Source: Clostridiales bacterium (GTDB lineage Bacteria; Bacillota_A; Clostridia; Christensenellales; Borkfalkiaceae). From it: a DNA stretch of 53,127 nt. The stretch covers positions 1 to 53,127 of the forward strand of contig SVHQ01000001.1 of assembly GCA_015055785.1 (NCBI GenBank), written 5' to 3'. The first letter of the stretch is position 1; every line of letters begins with the position of its first letter. The notes beneath the pieces were generated by a model. It saw nothing but the letters and a program-made list of their open reading frames with translations. It ran no database searches and had not been told where the DNA came from. A program made the translations under genes and the position numbers. Positions 7,622 through 16,268 of this stretch are shown piece by piece.

Positions 7622-8942
7622 CTGCTTCCTCCTCAAACAAGCTATTGATGACTGGTGTAAAGTCAATATCCCTTATCGCACCATACTGATTGACGAAATA
7701 ATTTTTCATATAATCAGCCCCATTGCGTACCGCCTTATCCCCTACTGTTTTGAAATCAGCCAAAGTATAATGACTGCTACCATTTAAATCTGAACGCTCA
7801 ACAAAATGAATCTCATCACGACGGAACAGCCCGCTACTTAAAAATATTGGATTGTGCGTATTAAAAATTAGTTGAGCTTGAGTGCGATTAACATCATCAT
7901 TATGAAAAATATTTATAATATTCATCAATGCCATAGGGTGAATCGACGCATCAAATTCATCCACTACCAAAGTCGCACCTTTCGCAATTGCTTCAATAAT
8001 TACCGGAAACTCCCTCACAAAACGCAATGTACCAAAAGACTCATAAATTTCTGCCGGAATAGCTGTCCCTCCTTTTTTGCTTTCTTGGAACAATGAAACC
8101 AACGTCGGAGTATCATTTACAATCTTATACCCTAAAGCATTTGAACTAATCCCAAAAATCTTCGCGGCTTGAGTGAGCGTTTTCTCTACATATATAGCAT
8201 CTTCTTTCTTTTCTAATAAGTGTGGCGTAGCCTTCACTCTATCCGAATGATACAAAACAATCAATTCATTCTCGAACCAAGAAGAAATCATTGAAACTAA
8301 TTGCTTCGCAAAAATAGTTTTAAATCCATTCATTAAAAACAATTCTTCTTGATCTAACCCACCAATCGCAATATCAACAACTTCATCTATATTGTTGAAA
8401 ACGGAATTATTAAAATACTGGTTAATTCCTTTAATGTTTTTGCAAGGCTCTACTAAAAGATTATTGCTCGTTCTTTCCATAACAATATGATTATTTATCA
8501 AAAGTCTTTCAAGTACGATTTTTCTATGATAATCATATTGCAAAAAACGCCCTAAATCAACCTCAAGAATATATTCAAATAAAAGATTGTTTTCAATAAA
8601 CTTAATTTCAAACAAAGTATTTGCCTGTTTTTTATTCGTTCTAAACGGAATCAATTCAAGGCTATACGCTGCCATATTGGGCGTAGGTGCGGTTTCAGTA
8701 TTTTTAATATTCCCACGCAAGATTATATTTTTTAAAACATCTACAGCAGCTACAATGTTACTCTTACCCGCAGCATTTGGTCCGTAAATTACAGCCGAAG
8801 ATAAACTCGTATATGCTTTCTTCCCAATATATTTCTTTTGAATACTATAATCCAATCCTTTTTGTTTAGGTGCCGGTATCATAGAAAAAACTAATTCATC
8901 TTTAAAAGATTTGAAATTTTTTGCCTTAAATTCAAGTAACAT
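7611..8942 (-). CDS. RloA-like AAA ATPase (AAA15/AAA21 type)
   Basis: The 443-residue protein starts M-L-L-E-F-K-A-K-N-F-K-S-F-K-D-E, the classic start of SMC/OLD-like ATPases. It has a Walker A motif G-P-N-A-A-G-K-S (about residue 55), a signature-like region F-G-T-L-R-F (about 305) where SMC-type proteins have S-x-G, Walker B L-V-V-D-E-F-D-A-S (about 325) with H-P in the expected D-loop, and the switch histidine in F-N-T-H-N-P (about 360). All ATPase elements are intact. With the overlapping RloB-like gene this makes a complete RloAB-type module, likely anti-phage: ATPase sensor plus nuclease effector. The anti-phage role is inferred from family and context. Confidence 0.85.
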   Translation of the reverse strand: MLLEFKAKNFKSFKDELVFSMIPAPKQKGLDYSIQKKYIGKKAYTSLSSAVIYGPNAAGKSNIVAAVDVLKNIILRGNIKNTETAPTPNMAAYSLELIPFRTNKKQANTLFEIKFIENNLLFEYILEVDLGRFLQYDYHRKIVLERLLINNHIVMERTSNNLLVEPCKNIKGINQYFNNSVFNNIDEVVDIAIGGLDQEELFLMNGFKTIFAKQLVSMISSWFENELIVLYHSDRVKATPHLLEKKEDAIYVEKTLTQAAKIFGISSNALGYKIVNDTPTLVSLFQESKKGGTAIPAEIYESFGTLRFVREFPVIIEAIAKGATLVVDEFDASIHPMALMNIINIFHNDDVNRTQAQLIFNTHNPIFLSSGLFRRDEIHFVERSDLNGSSHYTLADFKTVGDKAVRNGADYMKNYFVNQYGAIRDIDFTPVINSLFEEEADDD

Positions 8943-9220
8943 TTTTTCACCTTTCTTTTATTTTTCTAATATTTTTTAATGCACATAAATAATTTTACCA
9001 CCAAAACAACTATTTGTCAATAAGTATTTTGTCGATTTTGCGATTTTTTTGCAAAATCGGAAAATTTTGTTTGACTATTATAACATAGATTTTCATCTTG
9101 TCAATAGGGTACTGCCAAGCTTTTTTATAAAAAGCTGAACTTTTTTTATCGTTTTTTTAAAGTTACCCGTTTTACATTTTCAAAACGCACAAAATCATCA
9201 AATTCAACTTTTGGCAGTTA
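8943..9220. other. Intergenic region upstream of the RloA-like gene
   Basis: AT-rich and without a credible gene. It holds several short perfect inverted repeats, including CGATTTTGC / GCAAAATCG around 9034-9060 and AGCTTTTT / AAAAAGCT around 9118-9137, plus A/T runs that could end the Rep operon on the minus strand. It should also carry the RloAB promoter; no clear -35/-10 pair was identified. Confidence 0.45.
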
Positions 9221-9280
9221 GGCGTGTGCTTGTCTTGATACAAGTGGCGGCGCTGCGCGCCGCCACGACAAGCACACGCC
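9221..9280 (+). other. GC-rich cruciform with nick-like site; candidate rolling-circle origin
   Basis: A 14-bp perfect outer arm (GGCGTGTGCTTGTC / GACAAGCACACGCC) encloses a 10-bp perfect inner stem (GTGGCGGCGC / GCGCCGCCAC, 3-nt loop). A 9-nt one-sided bulge, TTGATACAA, sits between them. The bulge junction creates TCTTGATAC at 9233-9241. CTTG^ATA is the nick consensus of the phiX174/pC194 superfamily of rolling-circle initiators. The GC content stands far above the surrounding AT-rich DNA. It lies 136 bp beyond the stop of an HUH Rep gene. A second TCTTGATAC occurs at 9395-9403, beside the Rep stop codon. The origin role is inferred. Confidence 0.7.
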
Positions 9281-9325
9281 AACACGGTTAAATCAAACCA
9301 ATCAAGAAAACAGAAGCTATCGAAA

Positions 9326-9370
9326 GCGAGGGTCGGCGCTGAACCGCTTGCCGATCCCTCGCTGCTTTTT
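9326..9370 (+). terminator. Second hairpin of the origin region
   Basis: GCGAGGGTCGGC pairs with GCCGATCCCTCGC (one bulged base, 12-nt loop) and is followed by TGCTTTTT. On the plus strand it has terminator form; in the context of a putative ssDNA replicon it could equally be a packaging or complementary-strand origin hairpin. Both readings are inference. Confidence 0.55.
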
Positions 9371-9415
9371 CGAGTAGTCAATTTTCCGTTTTAATCTTGA
9401 TACGAATTTTGATTT

Positions 9416-10531
9416 CTAACTCGTTGCTCCGCGCATACGCTTTTTCGTTTCTTCGCTCATTGCGCCAAGATATTCTCCTTCGTCCCAACACCCGAACTTA
9501 TCGTACAAGACAAGCTTTTTATCTTCAATACCCACCCTACACAATACGTCTTCGCTGTTGATGTCTGAAATTAAATACATCGGTAAACCACGGGAATAAA
9601 CTATCCGTTCTCCCGTCTTTGATACGTATTTCAAAATGTACTCTATCGCCGCAACGTATGCCATATCGTTATCTATTATCTTATCGAAATCCGTCCTGCC
9701 GAACTTTGCGTTGAAATAGCTATGCTGGGTTATCTTTCGCATTCGCTTCGTTTTGAAATTATAATCCATCTTTTTTTCCAACGTTCCGTGCATCTCGCCG
9801 TCGGGTACTTTCACGAGCGCGTGGAAATGCAAACGCTCGTTCTCACCGCCGCGTTCCCATACACCCATATATTTCCAGCCGTTACGGTTTGCTAGATGGT
9901 TTAGACACATTTTCAGCTTTTTACGAAAGCTTTCTTCCGTATGCTTTTTATCGTCATAGGTAAACGTAGCAAAATAGTTAAAACGATTTAAGTACGCTTT
10001 CCGAACAAAGCGTTTTCGTCGTTCGTGTACGGCGCGCCATTTGTTGTACATTTTGCTATCCACGTAATACTCTGCAGCTTTATCGTGCTTAAACAACCTT
10101 TTTATGCCGTTCAGGATATATCGCTTTTTCGGCTTGACTTTCATATCCTTACTTTCTTCATCCAAACGTTTAAACTCACTCGCACGTGTCACACGTTTCA
10201 TTTTCGGTTTTTCAGGTCGTTTTTCCCGTTTTGGCGGTACCATGTCTGCGTTGAAATCTACCAACATCTGCTGTTTTTTCTGATAATACGCGTCTATTTC
10301 GTCTTGAAACGGACATTCCAATTCCTCGTCCATATCCGTATCAAGCTCTTCCAACTTCGGTAAAACAGAAGCTTTCTTATCCGCAGAATCCTCATCGGCT
10401 ACCACAAAAACTTCCTCTTTGGGTTTACCGCGCTTTTTACGGCGAACCGTTGTATGCGGTATACCTATATAATGGCTTCCGTTATGATACACCTTTGTTT
10501 CGGGAAACCACTCAGGCTCTTTTTTTTCCAA
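9416..10531 (-). CDS. HUH rolling-circle replication initiator (Rep)
   Basis: 371 residues; the start is TTG at 10531, preceded by GGGGGTGATTGA, a strong anti-SD match. Residues about 1-150 are a charged, low-complexity region rich in K/R/E/D/P. The C-terminal half has the three rolling-circle motifs: Y-F-A-T-F-T-Y-D-D (motif 1, about 205), R-L-H-F-H-A-L-V-K-V-P (motif 2, the metal-binding HUH, about 250) and Y-V-A-A-I-E-Y-I-L-K-Y-V-S-K (motif 3 with catalytic tyrosine and downstream lysine, about 310). The enzyme should nick one strand at an origin and stay bound through a 5'-phosphotyrosine. A nick-like site in a GC-rich hairpin lies immediately downstream. It is the last gene of a long minus-strand operon. 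It could serve either a phage-like or a plasmid-like element. Confidence 0.85.
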   Translation of the reverse strand: MEKKEPEWFPETKVYHNGSHYIGIPHTTVRRKKRGKPKEEVFVVADEDSADKKASVLPKLEELDTDMDEELECPFQDEIDAYYQKKQQMLVDFNADMVPPKREKRPEKPKMKRVTRASEFKRLDEESKDMKVKPKKRYILNGIKRLFKHDKAAEYYVDSKMYNKWRAVHERRKRFVRKAYLNRFNYFATFTYDDKKHTEESFRKKLKMCLNHLANRNGWKYMGVWERGGENERLHFHALVKVPDGEMHGTLEKKMDYNFKTKRMRKITQHSYFNAKFGRTDFDKIIDNDMAYVAAIEYILKYVSKTGERIVYSRGLPMYLISDINSEDVLCRVGIEDKKLVLYDKFGCWDEGEYLGAMSEETKKRMRGATS

Positions 10532-10545
10532 TCAATCACCCCCTT

Positions 10546-12648
10546 TTATTTCCCATACAAATCCCGAATGAAATAGCTGTTTTGTGCTTTCAATTCTTCC
10601 ACGCTTGCTTTTACGCTTGCGTAAGCCCTATAATCCATCAATCCCACGCCCGACTTTTCAGCTAAATCGTTGAAATAATCAGAGAAACAGTCCGTGGAAA
10701 ACCTATCCCGATATATCTTGTAATTCGCCAAAAAATATCTCTTCTTTTGGGGCTTGGAATCCTGCGTTCCACGCTCTTTTTCTATGCTTAAAACGCAGTA
10801 CCCAAACTTGTTATAAATCCGCTCGTTATGCGCCCAAATCTTGCTGACAACCCATTTCAAAAGGTGCATAAAAAGCGTATTATCCCCGCGAAGAAACCGC
10901 AATTCATAATACAGGTCTATAAACCAAGCAAAAGCCCACTCGCAAAGCATTTCTTCAATCGTATAGAACGGCATCGCAAGCCTTTCTTCCCCGCTGCTGA
11001 CAATCGTGAGAATATCGCACAAATCCCTTGCGTCTGCACCCCAGCTTTCAGGTCTTTGCTCATCCACAAACACCTTGATAAACGGAAAATTATCCACCGT
11101 TGCGCTATGCCGACACATCTTCAGCCAAGCGTTGAACAAGTCGTTCTTCTGGTTGGCTTCGTCTGCGCCTTTCTTCATTTCTTTCAGCTCCAGCATATTC
11201 GCACGCTCTTTCCCGATTTCCGTAATCACAACCACACCGAACTCAAAACTACCTGCCTTCGGGTTATCCGCAATTACCTTTTTACCGAGCCGAAGTACGT
11301 CAAAATCGAGTATATGCGCAAAACGCGTATATTCTACCGCAGGCGAGAAAAATCCGTATGTACGCATAGGGAAATTGCCGCTATCGTACAAAATATCTTC
11401 TTCGCGGATGGAATAGTTTGCCACCAAAAGGCTGCTTTCAATCACGTAGATAAAATACAGTTTTGCATACGTTTCCAGTACGTCGAAAAGATATTCTTCC
11501 TTTAACCCACTGTCGTAATACAGCCCATACCTTTCCACGTCATAACCGTATAACTGCCACTCTACGTTGCCGTGCTTTTCGTATCTCTCACGCTTTTGAG
11601 CCACCCATGTACGTATCGAAGCAAGGTTATATACCCTGCCGTATTCCATACACGATTGTAATTCTTTCTCGAATTTTATCCACGGAAAGAACGGAAACTT
11701 CATATCCTGCTTTTGCAATCTTATAAACGCTTCTTGGCGGAACATCACCGTTTGCGACAGCGACATATCCGTCGTCAGTGTGGTTTTCTTCTTCCCCATA
11801 CTCCCACAAGACATAGACACTATCGGCAATTCTTTTATAAACCCGCAGTTTCGCGCTTCGTGGTGTTGCAGCACACTCCGTGCTATATTTTCACGGATAT
11901 GATTAAAAATAAGCCACGCAACCGTTCCCGTTATAAACCAAGGAAAATGCTTTAATACAAGCCCCGTATCTAAAATGAGATTACAGACTTGTCCGTACAG
12001 CGATTTCACGTCAAAACTAACCGAGAAATACAAATAATACGCAACGAACGCCACAATCATAGACGCAAGATTAAAATTCAGCGCCCATATAACTATCCAC
12101 GCCGTTTTCCATTTTCCGTCCCTTTCTACGTATGCCGCGTATTCCTTTATAAACCGCTTAATCGGGTGATAGGTCTTGCCCATCACCCACTTAAACGCCT
12201 TTAACGGCTTGGTGTCTTGGTTATGCTTCGTATTCGGCGTTGCGTACGCTTTCTTTATCAATAGCACGAATAATAACACGAACGGAAGAAATAGCACGAT
12301 ATACCGCGCTACGTTCCCTACACCCTTTCCTACCATAAGCCAAAACGCTTTCAAATTACCGCCTTGAATAAACAAACTAAAAAATATATTTGCTTTCAGT
12401 TTGAAATCTTCCGTCGTTTTCGGCAAGAACTGTTCCCATTTCAAAACGCCCGATATATCTGTTATCCCTGCGTGCGTGCTATGCTCTATCCCGAACACTT
12501 CACAGCCGTAATACTTTACCGACGTTCCCAACGCACAAAGCGTTTCCCACAGCCGCAAGTACGAGCTTTGAAACACCGTCACGCCGAGCGCCACAGACAA
12601 AACCGTTATAAAAACAGATAAACTTATAAACCATACTTTTCTACTCAT
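10546..12648 (-). CDS. Four-TM membrane P-loop ATPase, FtsK/HerA/Zot-like
   Basis: 700 residues; ATG preceded by AAGGGGTGA. Four hydrophobic segments lie in the N-terminal third (about 5-28, 110-133, 180-210, 232-252). They are followed by a variant Walker A, S-C-G-S-M-G-K-K-K-T-T-L-T-T-D (about 285), a hydrophobic Walker B-like strand V-V-V-I-T-E (about 465) and, about 60 residues later, V-F-V-D-E-Q-R-P-E-S-W-G-A-D-A-R-D, resembling the Q-R-P...R motif of FtsK/HerA and Zot-type ATPases. This is the layout of a membrane-anchored DNA- or virion-export motor. In filamentous phages the equivalent is the pI/Zot ATPase, though there the ATPase domain precedes the membrane segment. No VirB4-like gene accompanies it, which argues against a standard type IV secretion system. 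The K-K-K-T P-loop is unusual; activity is not assured. Confidence 0.65.
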   Translation of the reverse strand: MSRKVWFISLSVFITVLSVALGVTVFQSSYLRLWETLCALGTSVKYYGCEVFGIEHSTHAGITDISGVLKWEQFLPKTTEDFKLKANIFFSLFIQGGNLKAFWLMVGKGVGNVARYIVLFLPFVLLFVLLIKKAYATPNTKHNQDTKPLKAFKWVMGKTYHPIKRFIKEYAAYVERDGKWKTAWIVIWALNFNLASMIVAFVAYYLYFSVSFDVKSLYGQVCNLILDTGLVLKHFPWFITGTVAWLIFNHIRENIARSVLQHHEARNCGFIKELPIVSMSCGSMGKKKTTLTTDMSLSQTVMFRQEAFIRLQKQDMKFPFFPWIKFEKELQSCMEYGRVYNLASIRTWVAQKRERYEKHGNVEWQLYGYDVERYGLYYDSGLKEEYLFDVLETYAKLYFIYVIESSLLVANYSIREEDILYDSGNFPMRTYGFFSPAVEYTRFAHILDFDVLRLGKKVIADNPKAGSFEFGVVVITEIGKERANMLELKEMKKGADEANQKNDLFNAWLKMCRHSATVDNFPFIKVFVDEQRPESWGADARDLCDILTIVSSGEERLAMPFYTIEEMLCEWAFAWFIDLYYELRFLRGDNTLFMHLLKWVVSKIWAHNERIYNKFGYCVLSIEKERGTQDSKPQKKRYFLANYKIYRDRFSTDCFSDYFNDLAEKSGVGLMDYRAYASVKASVEELKAQNSYFIRDLYGK

Positions 12649-12998
12649 CCGTCACCCCTTCTCGTTAGGAGCTCTTTCGTTTGCGTATCATATATCGTCT
12701 TCTCGTCTATTGCGACAAATTCATAAATCTGTTCTTCTCTTTTCATAGAAATCACCCCTTCCTTATATTCGCTTATTTCCAACAGCGCCATAGGCTGCAT
12801 ATTTGCCCCATACCATACACTCTCGTCCGTGAACGCGACCATGGTACCCTGCTTTGACTTAAATACGTACCGCTTATAGCCGTCCAAAGTATCGGGATAG
12901 TCTGCCAATCGGCTACCCGTAAAACACGAATAGCCGATTAGCAAGACCGTCACGATAAGTAAAACGACTGCGAGTATTCTACTTACCGCTTTCGTCAT
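12645..12998 (-). CDS. Small single-pass membrane protein, 117 aa
   Basis: ATG at 12998 lies inside the end of the upstream gene (20-bp overlap); the upstream gene's lysine/glutamate codons supply an AAGGAGG about 15 bases away. One strong membrane segment (I-L-A-V-V-L-L-I-V-T-V-L-L-I-G, residues about 8-25) is followed by C and then an ectodomain of about 90 residues with beta-like character. It overlaps the start of the next gene by four bases. No family recognised; in the operon it sits between the large anchored surface protein and the membrane ATPase. Confidence 0.7.
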   Translation of the reverse strand: MTKAVSRILAVVLLIVTVLLIGYSCFTGSRLADYPDTLDGYKRYVFKSKQGTMVAFTDESVWYGANMQPMALLEISEYKEGVISMKREEQIYEFVAIDEKTIYDTQTKELLTRRGDG

Positions 12999-14988
12999 TC
13001 TTTTTCTCTTCGTCCTCCTTATCTTTTTTCTTAAATAGCAAGCCAATCGCCTTAAACGGCAGACAAATTATCCACCATATCAGCTTGAAGAACGGGCCAA
13101 CGAACTGCCAAAAGACGATAATCAAAACGATTGCAATAATCAAAATGACCGCGAGCCGTATCCATTTCATCCACTCGTTTAATACGTCCGATTCCGTATA
13201 CACGGGCGGCGTTGCATCGGGTACTACGTCAATCGGGTTGGACGCCACGGGAATTACCGTATCCGTTTCGCCGTTTGAGAACGTGACGTCGATGATATCG
13301 AAATCCAAATTGACCGTCTGGTAGAAAAAGTACGCGTTCGTGTCTTTCTTGTTCCAAACCTCGTCCCCAAGCCAATCCTTTTCCTGTACCAACAGCGACG
13401 CTTCCTGTGCTACGTAATCACTCGTTTGATAACGGAACAGATACACCGTACAAAGCTCTTTATTCGCTTCGTAGTATTCCTTAAACTTTGCATAGTCCCC
13501 TTGGGATATGTAGAGCCGCTTACAAACTTCTTCCGCCGTACCCGAAAGGTCGCTTTCCTTTACGGGATAAATCGCTTGTATGCCGTTAAAGGTTGTAGAA
13601 GTTTCCACGTGCGATAACCCGAATATCTTTTCCCACCAGCTCTGCGCGATTTTCTCGCTCGTCAGCGAATATTCTTCGTCTGCCTTAATATTCACTTCTG
13701 TATAGTTTTCGTCTACGTGGGAAAATACTTTTTCGCTGTATTTCCCGTTTACCAATTCACCACCGTATTTTTTTGCGCTTTCTTTCAGCTTCAACAAAAT
13801 ATCTTCGCTACTTACCGTGTAATTATCCGCACTGTCCGTACCGCTACCTGCATAGAACAGCATATACAACGGATTGATGTTCTCGCCTATCCCTTCTACA
13901 ACGCGATTCCCCGTCTGCGATACCGTGTTCATAAAATGATCCGTATCACAGTTAAAGCTGTAATCGTAGGTAAACGTTTCCGTATTCAATGCGCCCGTTT
14001 TCTTTATGTACGCGCCCAAATACATATAGTTCAACACGCTGTCGTAGTTCACTAGCGAATCTTCGTCCTTGGAAATCACTTGTCCTAAATACGGCAATAT
14101 CTTGTCGTACGCCGTTTCGTTGCCCGTCACAAGCGCGGGCTTTAACACCGCGTTTTTCCATATCGCGTGAATTGCCGACATCCCGCCGTATTTCTTTATC
14201 ACGGCATTGGGCACGGCAAAGTATACGCTGTGCAAGCTGTCCTGCGTATAATTGTTTTTCCCGTTCGTTCCGCTGGGGCGGTACGCCGTGGAATGTACGT
14301 TCAGCGTCAACGCTTCCGCTTGTTCGCTATTGCACGCTAACGTATTGCCCGCAGACGAATCGCTTCCGTAGCCTGCCGCATAACCGCTATAACGATAGGT
14401 CGTTTCTACGGAATATTCCGTGGCGTTCGTCTTGCCTTGTTCTAACAGCTCGATTCCGCTGACACGGTACACGCGCTCGCTGCTGTTTAAGCCTTGTAAT
14501 AGCGTTTGCTTTTGCGCTTCCGTCATTACCACTTTGAATTTGTAAAATAAACCTTTGTACGCCGCTTCCGTTGAATAATTCAAAAATGCAAGCTGGTATT
14601 TCGTATAGTTTTGGCTCGTACTCAAACCGTATGCAAACTGAATTTGATTGAGCGGATGGTCTACCGTAAAAACCAACCCTTTCGGGTTATACACGTATAC
14701 GTACAAACCGTAATTGTCCTGTAAGTTTTCATAGAACGAATAACAATACTCCACAAACGACAATACTTGCGTATCCTTGGACTCGTCAAAAGCGTACTCG
14801 GTAAGACTAAATTCTTTACCGTTTACAATAGAGCCTTTCAAATCGTCCAGAGCGTCCGTCTGTTCGTACGTTATCCCTTCCTCTGCCGTCACAAAAATAG
14901 TGGCAGGGAATATCCCCGCCACCACCGTGATTAGCGTTAATGCGAAGGATATTACGGCTGTGAAAATTTGCTTTAATATCTTTCTCAT
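12979..14988 (-). CDS. Large secreted protein anchored by a C-terminal membrane segment
   Basis: 669 residues. A signal peptide (residues 1-35, cut plausibly after T-I-F-V-T-A) is followed by an ectodomain of about 550 residues with many Tyr/Asn/Ser, then D-A-T-P-P-V-Y-T, a membrane segment (L-A-V-I-L-I-I-A-I-V-L-I-I-V-F-W, about 605-625), a second hydrophobic stretch and a very charged tail K-K-K-D-K-E-D-E-E-K-K. Signal peptide, big ectodomain and C-terminal anchor is the architecture of filamentous-phage adsorption proteins (pIII), but also of ordinary surface proteins. No sequence family was recognised. It shares an operon with Rep and the P-loop ATPase, which favours a structural or attachment role. 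Confidence 0.7.
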   Translation of the reverse strand: MRKILKQIFTAVISFALTLITVVAGIFPATIFVTAEEGITYEQTDALDDLKGSIVNGKEFSLTEYAFDESKDTQVLSFVEYCYSFYENLQDNYGLYVYVYNPKGLVFTVDHPLNQIQFAYGLSTSQNYTKYQLAFLNYSTEAAYKGLFYKFKVVMTEAQKQTLLQGLNSSERVYRVSGIELLEQGKTNATEYSVETTYRYSGYAAGYGSDSSAGNTLACNSEQAEALTLNVHSTAYRPSGTNGKNNYTQDSLHSVYFAVPNAVIKKYGGMSAIHAIWKNAVLKPALVTGNETAYDKILPYLGQVISKDEDSLVNYDSVLNYMYLGAYIKKTGALNTETFTYDYSFNCDTDHFMNTVSQTGNRVVEGIGENINPLYMLFYAGSGTDSADNYTVSSEDILLKLKESAKKYGGELVNGKYSEKVFSHVDENYTEVNIKADEEYSLTSEKIAQSWWEKIFGLSHVETSTTFNGIQAIYPVKESDLSGTAEEVCKRLYISQGDYAKFKEYYEANKELCTVYLFRYQTSDYVAQEASLLVQEKDWLGDEVWNKKDTNAYFFYQTVNLDFDIIDVTFSNGETDTVIPVASNPIDVVPDATPPVYTESDVLNEWMKWIRLAVILIIAIVLIIVFWQFVGPFFKLIWWIICLPFKAIGLLFKKKDKEDEEKKNDESGK

Positions 14989-15006
14989 AAAACCTGCCTT
15001 TGCCGA

Positions 15007-15183
15007 TTAAAATATCAGCCCTTCTTCATTCAGCTCTATTTCTACGGAAAAACCGCTATTTACGCTTTCCGTAGGCGAGCTATCTTCCTGCTTGGGTTCC
15101 ACGTTTTTAAGAAGAACGGCAATACCGCCTACGGCTATTACGCAAAGCATAACCGCAAGTATGATTTGTATCCAATTCTTCAT
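15007..15183 (-). CDS. Small membrane protein, 58 aa
   Basis: This gene is too short for usual ORF cut-offs. ATG 15183 follows GGGGTGG (same SD type as its neighbours) and the frame runs 58 codons to TAA at 15007-15009. Residues 4-24 (W-I-Q-I-I-L-A-V-M-L-C-V-I-A-V-G-G-I-A-V-L) form one membrane helix; the rest is acidic (E-P-K-Q-E-D-S-S, E-I-E-L-N-E-E-G). The gap between the flanking genes is otherwise unexplained. In an ssDNA-phage reading it would be a minor coat or assembly protein, though its topology is opposite to a typical major coat protein. Confidence 0.7.
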   Translation of the reverse strand: MKNWIQIILAVMLCVIAVGGIAVLLKNVEPKQEDSSPTESVNSGFSVEIELNEEGLIF

Positions 15184-15195
15184 AACGCCACCCCG

Positions 15196-16257
15196 TTAAA
15201 ACACCAATTCCGTCGCATCCAGCGCAACCGCGTTAATAGGCGTTCTGTTCGTATACCCGTCGCAATATACCTGCGAAGTATAGGTGTACTCGCCATAGCT
15301 GCCTATCACCTTAAAATTCACCTGATACAGCCCCGGCGTTGTGATATTGTCCAAGTATGCCGCGATTTCCGCAGGCGTTAAATTTTTGAAAGCAATATCC
15401 CCAGCGCGCTGCATAATAAACCAATACACGATATCGTGGTCGTAGTCGAAATAAACCTCTTCGCCGTAATATTCCGTGTTGATTTCAAAATTCCCCGCGC
15501 CCGTTACCGACAAATCGTTTACGCTGAAATGGTCGCCCGTGCCTACGTAATCCGCATACGCAGAAAACTGTACGCTGTACGTGAATTCTTCCGCAAGCGT
15601 ATATACGTCGCTCGTTTCTATCGACGCATTCACCTTGCCGCCCATACCTTGTATACCTTTCCCGATTTCATACTGCACCGCCGTAGAGCCGCCAAGTTGA
15701 ATGGGTAAATTCCCAAAATTCAAGCTTGCCGACGTCACCTTTTGCGCGTAATCCACCGTACACGTTGCGAACTTACTCGCATCCGCCTGCGATTTTACCG
15801 TGATTACAACTTGCTCGCCAAACGCTTGCAAACAGCTCACCGTTGCCGTCATACCGCCTGCTGTCACGGGTTCCAACGTCACGTAATCAGTCACTTCTTT
15901 TCCTTGCGCCCACGCACTCTCTGCGTTTGTCCACGCAATAGACCAGTCCAACAGCTTATTCTCCGCCTCAACAGGCGTTACCATTGCCGTGAGCGTATAC
16001 GCCATTTCTGCCGTCGGCATTACACCGTACGCAGCATACTCTTCCAACGCTAGCGTTGTTCTTGCGATTTCAATTCCGCTTTCTTCTTCATTCCCGATAA
16101 CGACGTTGCTATCCGTCTGCTCCGTTTGCTCTACCGCATTGGTTTCCTTTCTATGCGTATACCAATACACCGTTGCCAACGCCGTCGCAAACGACGTCCC
16201 GATTACCATAGCGCTCGCCAAAGCAAAGGCTATAAACATTTTGAATACATTTCTCAT
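15196..16257 (-). CDS. Membrane-anchored extracellular protein, 353 aa
   Basis: ATG preceded by AAAGGGGTGCGCC. An N-terminal hydrophobic segment (residues about 8-33) acts as signal or anchor. The ectodomain is beta-rich and resembles Ig-like modules: A-T-V-S-C-L-Q-A-F-G-E-Q-V-V-I-T-V-K-S near residue 130 and Y-T-S-Q-V-Y-C-D-G-Y near 335. The protein is acidic overall. It lies 12 bp after the repeat-containing surface gene. No catalytic motif is visible; an adhesive or structural role is inferred. Confidence 0.7.
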   Translation of the reverse strand: MRNVFKMFIAFALASAMVIGTSFATALATVYWYTHRKETNAVEQTEQTDSNVVIGNEEESGIEIARTTLALEEYAAYGVMPTAEMAYTLTAMVTPVEAENKLLDWSIAWTNAESAWAQGKEVTDYVTLEPVTAGGMTATVSCLQAFGEQVVITVKSQADASKFATCTVDYAQKVTSASLNFGNLPIQLGGSTAVQYEIGKGIQGMGGKVNASIETSDVYTLAEEFTYSVQFSAYADYVGTGDHFSVNDLSVTGAGNFEINTEYYGEEVYFDYDHDIVYWFIMQRAGDIAFKNLTPAEIAAYLDNITTPGLYQVNFKVIGSYGEYTYTSQVYCDGYTNRTPINAVALDATELVF

Positions 16258-16268
16258 GGCGCACCCCT

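Noticed and set aside
9172..9381. 69-codon minus-strand ORF across the origin hairpins
   Set aside because: Composition is imposed by the GC-rich inverted repeats; no SD; overlaps the probable replication origin.
10546..12648. Conventional type IV secretion coupling protein of an ICE
   Set aside because: No VirB4, VirB6, VirB8 or peptidoglycan hydrolase genes accompany it, and the P-loop is a variant. Kept only as an alternative reading.
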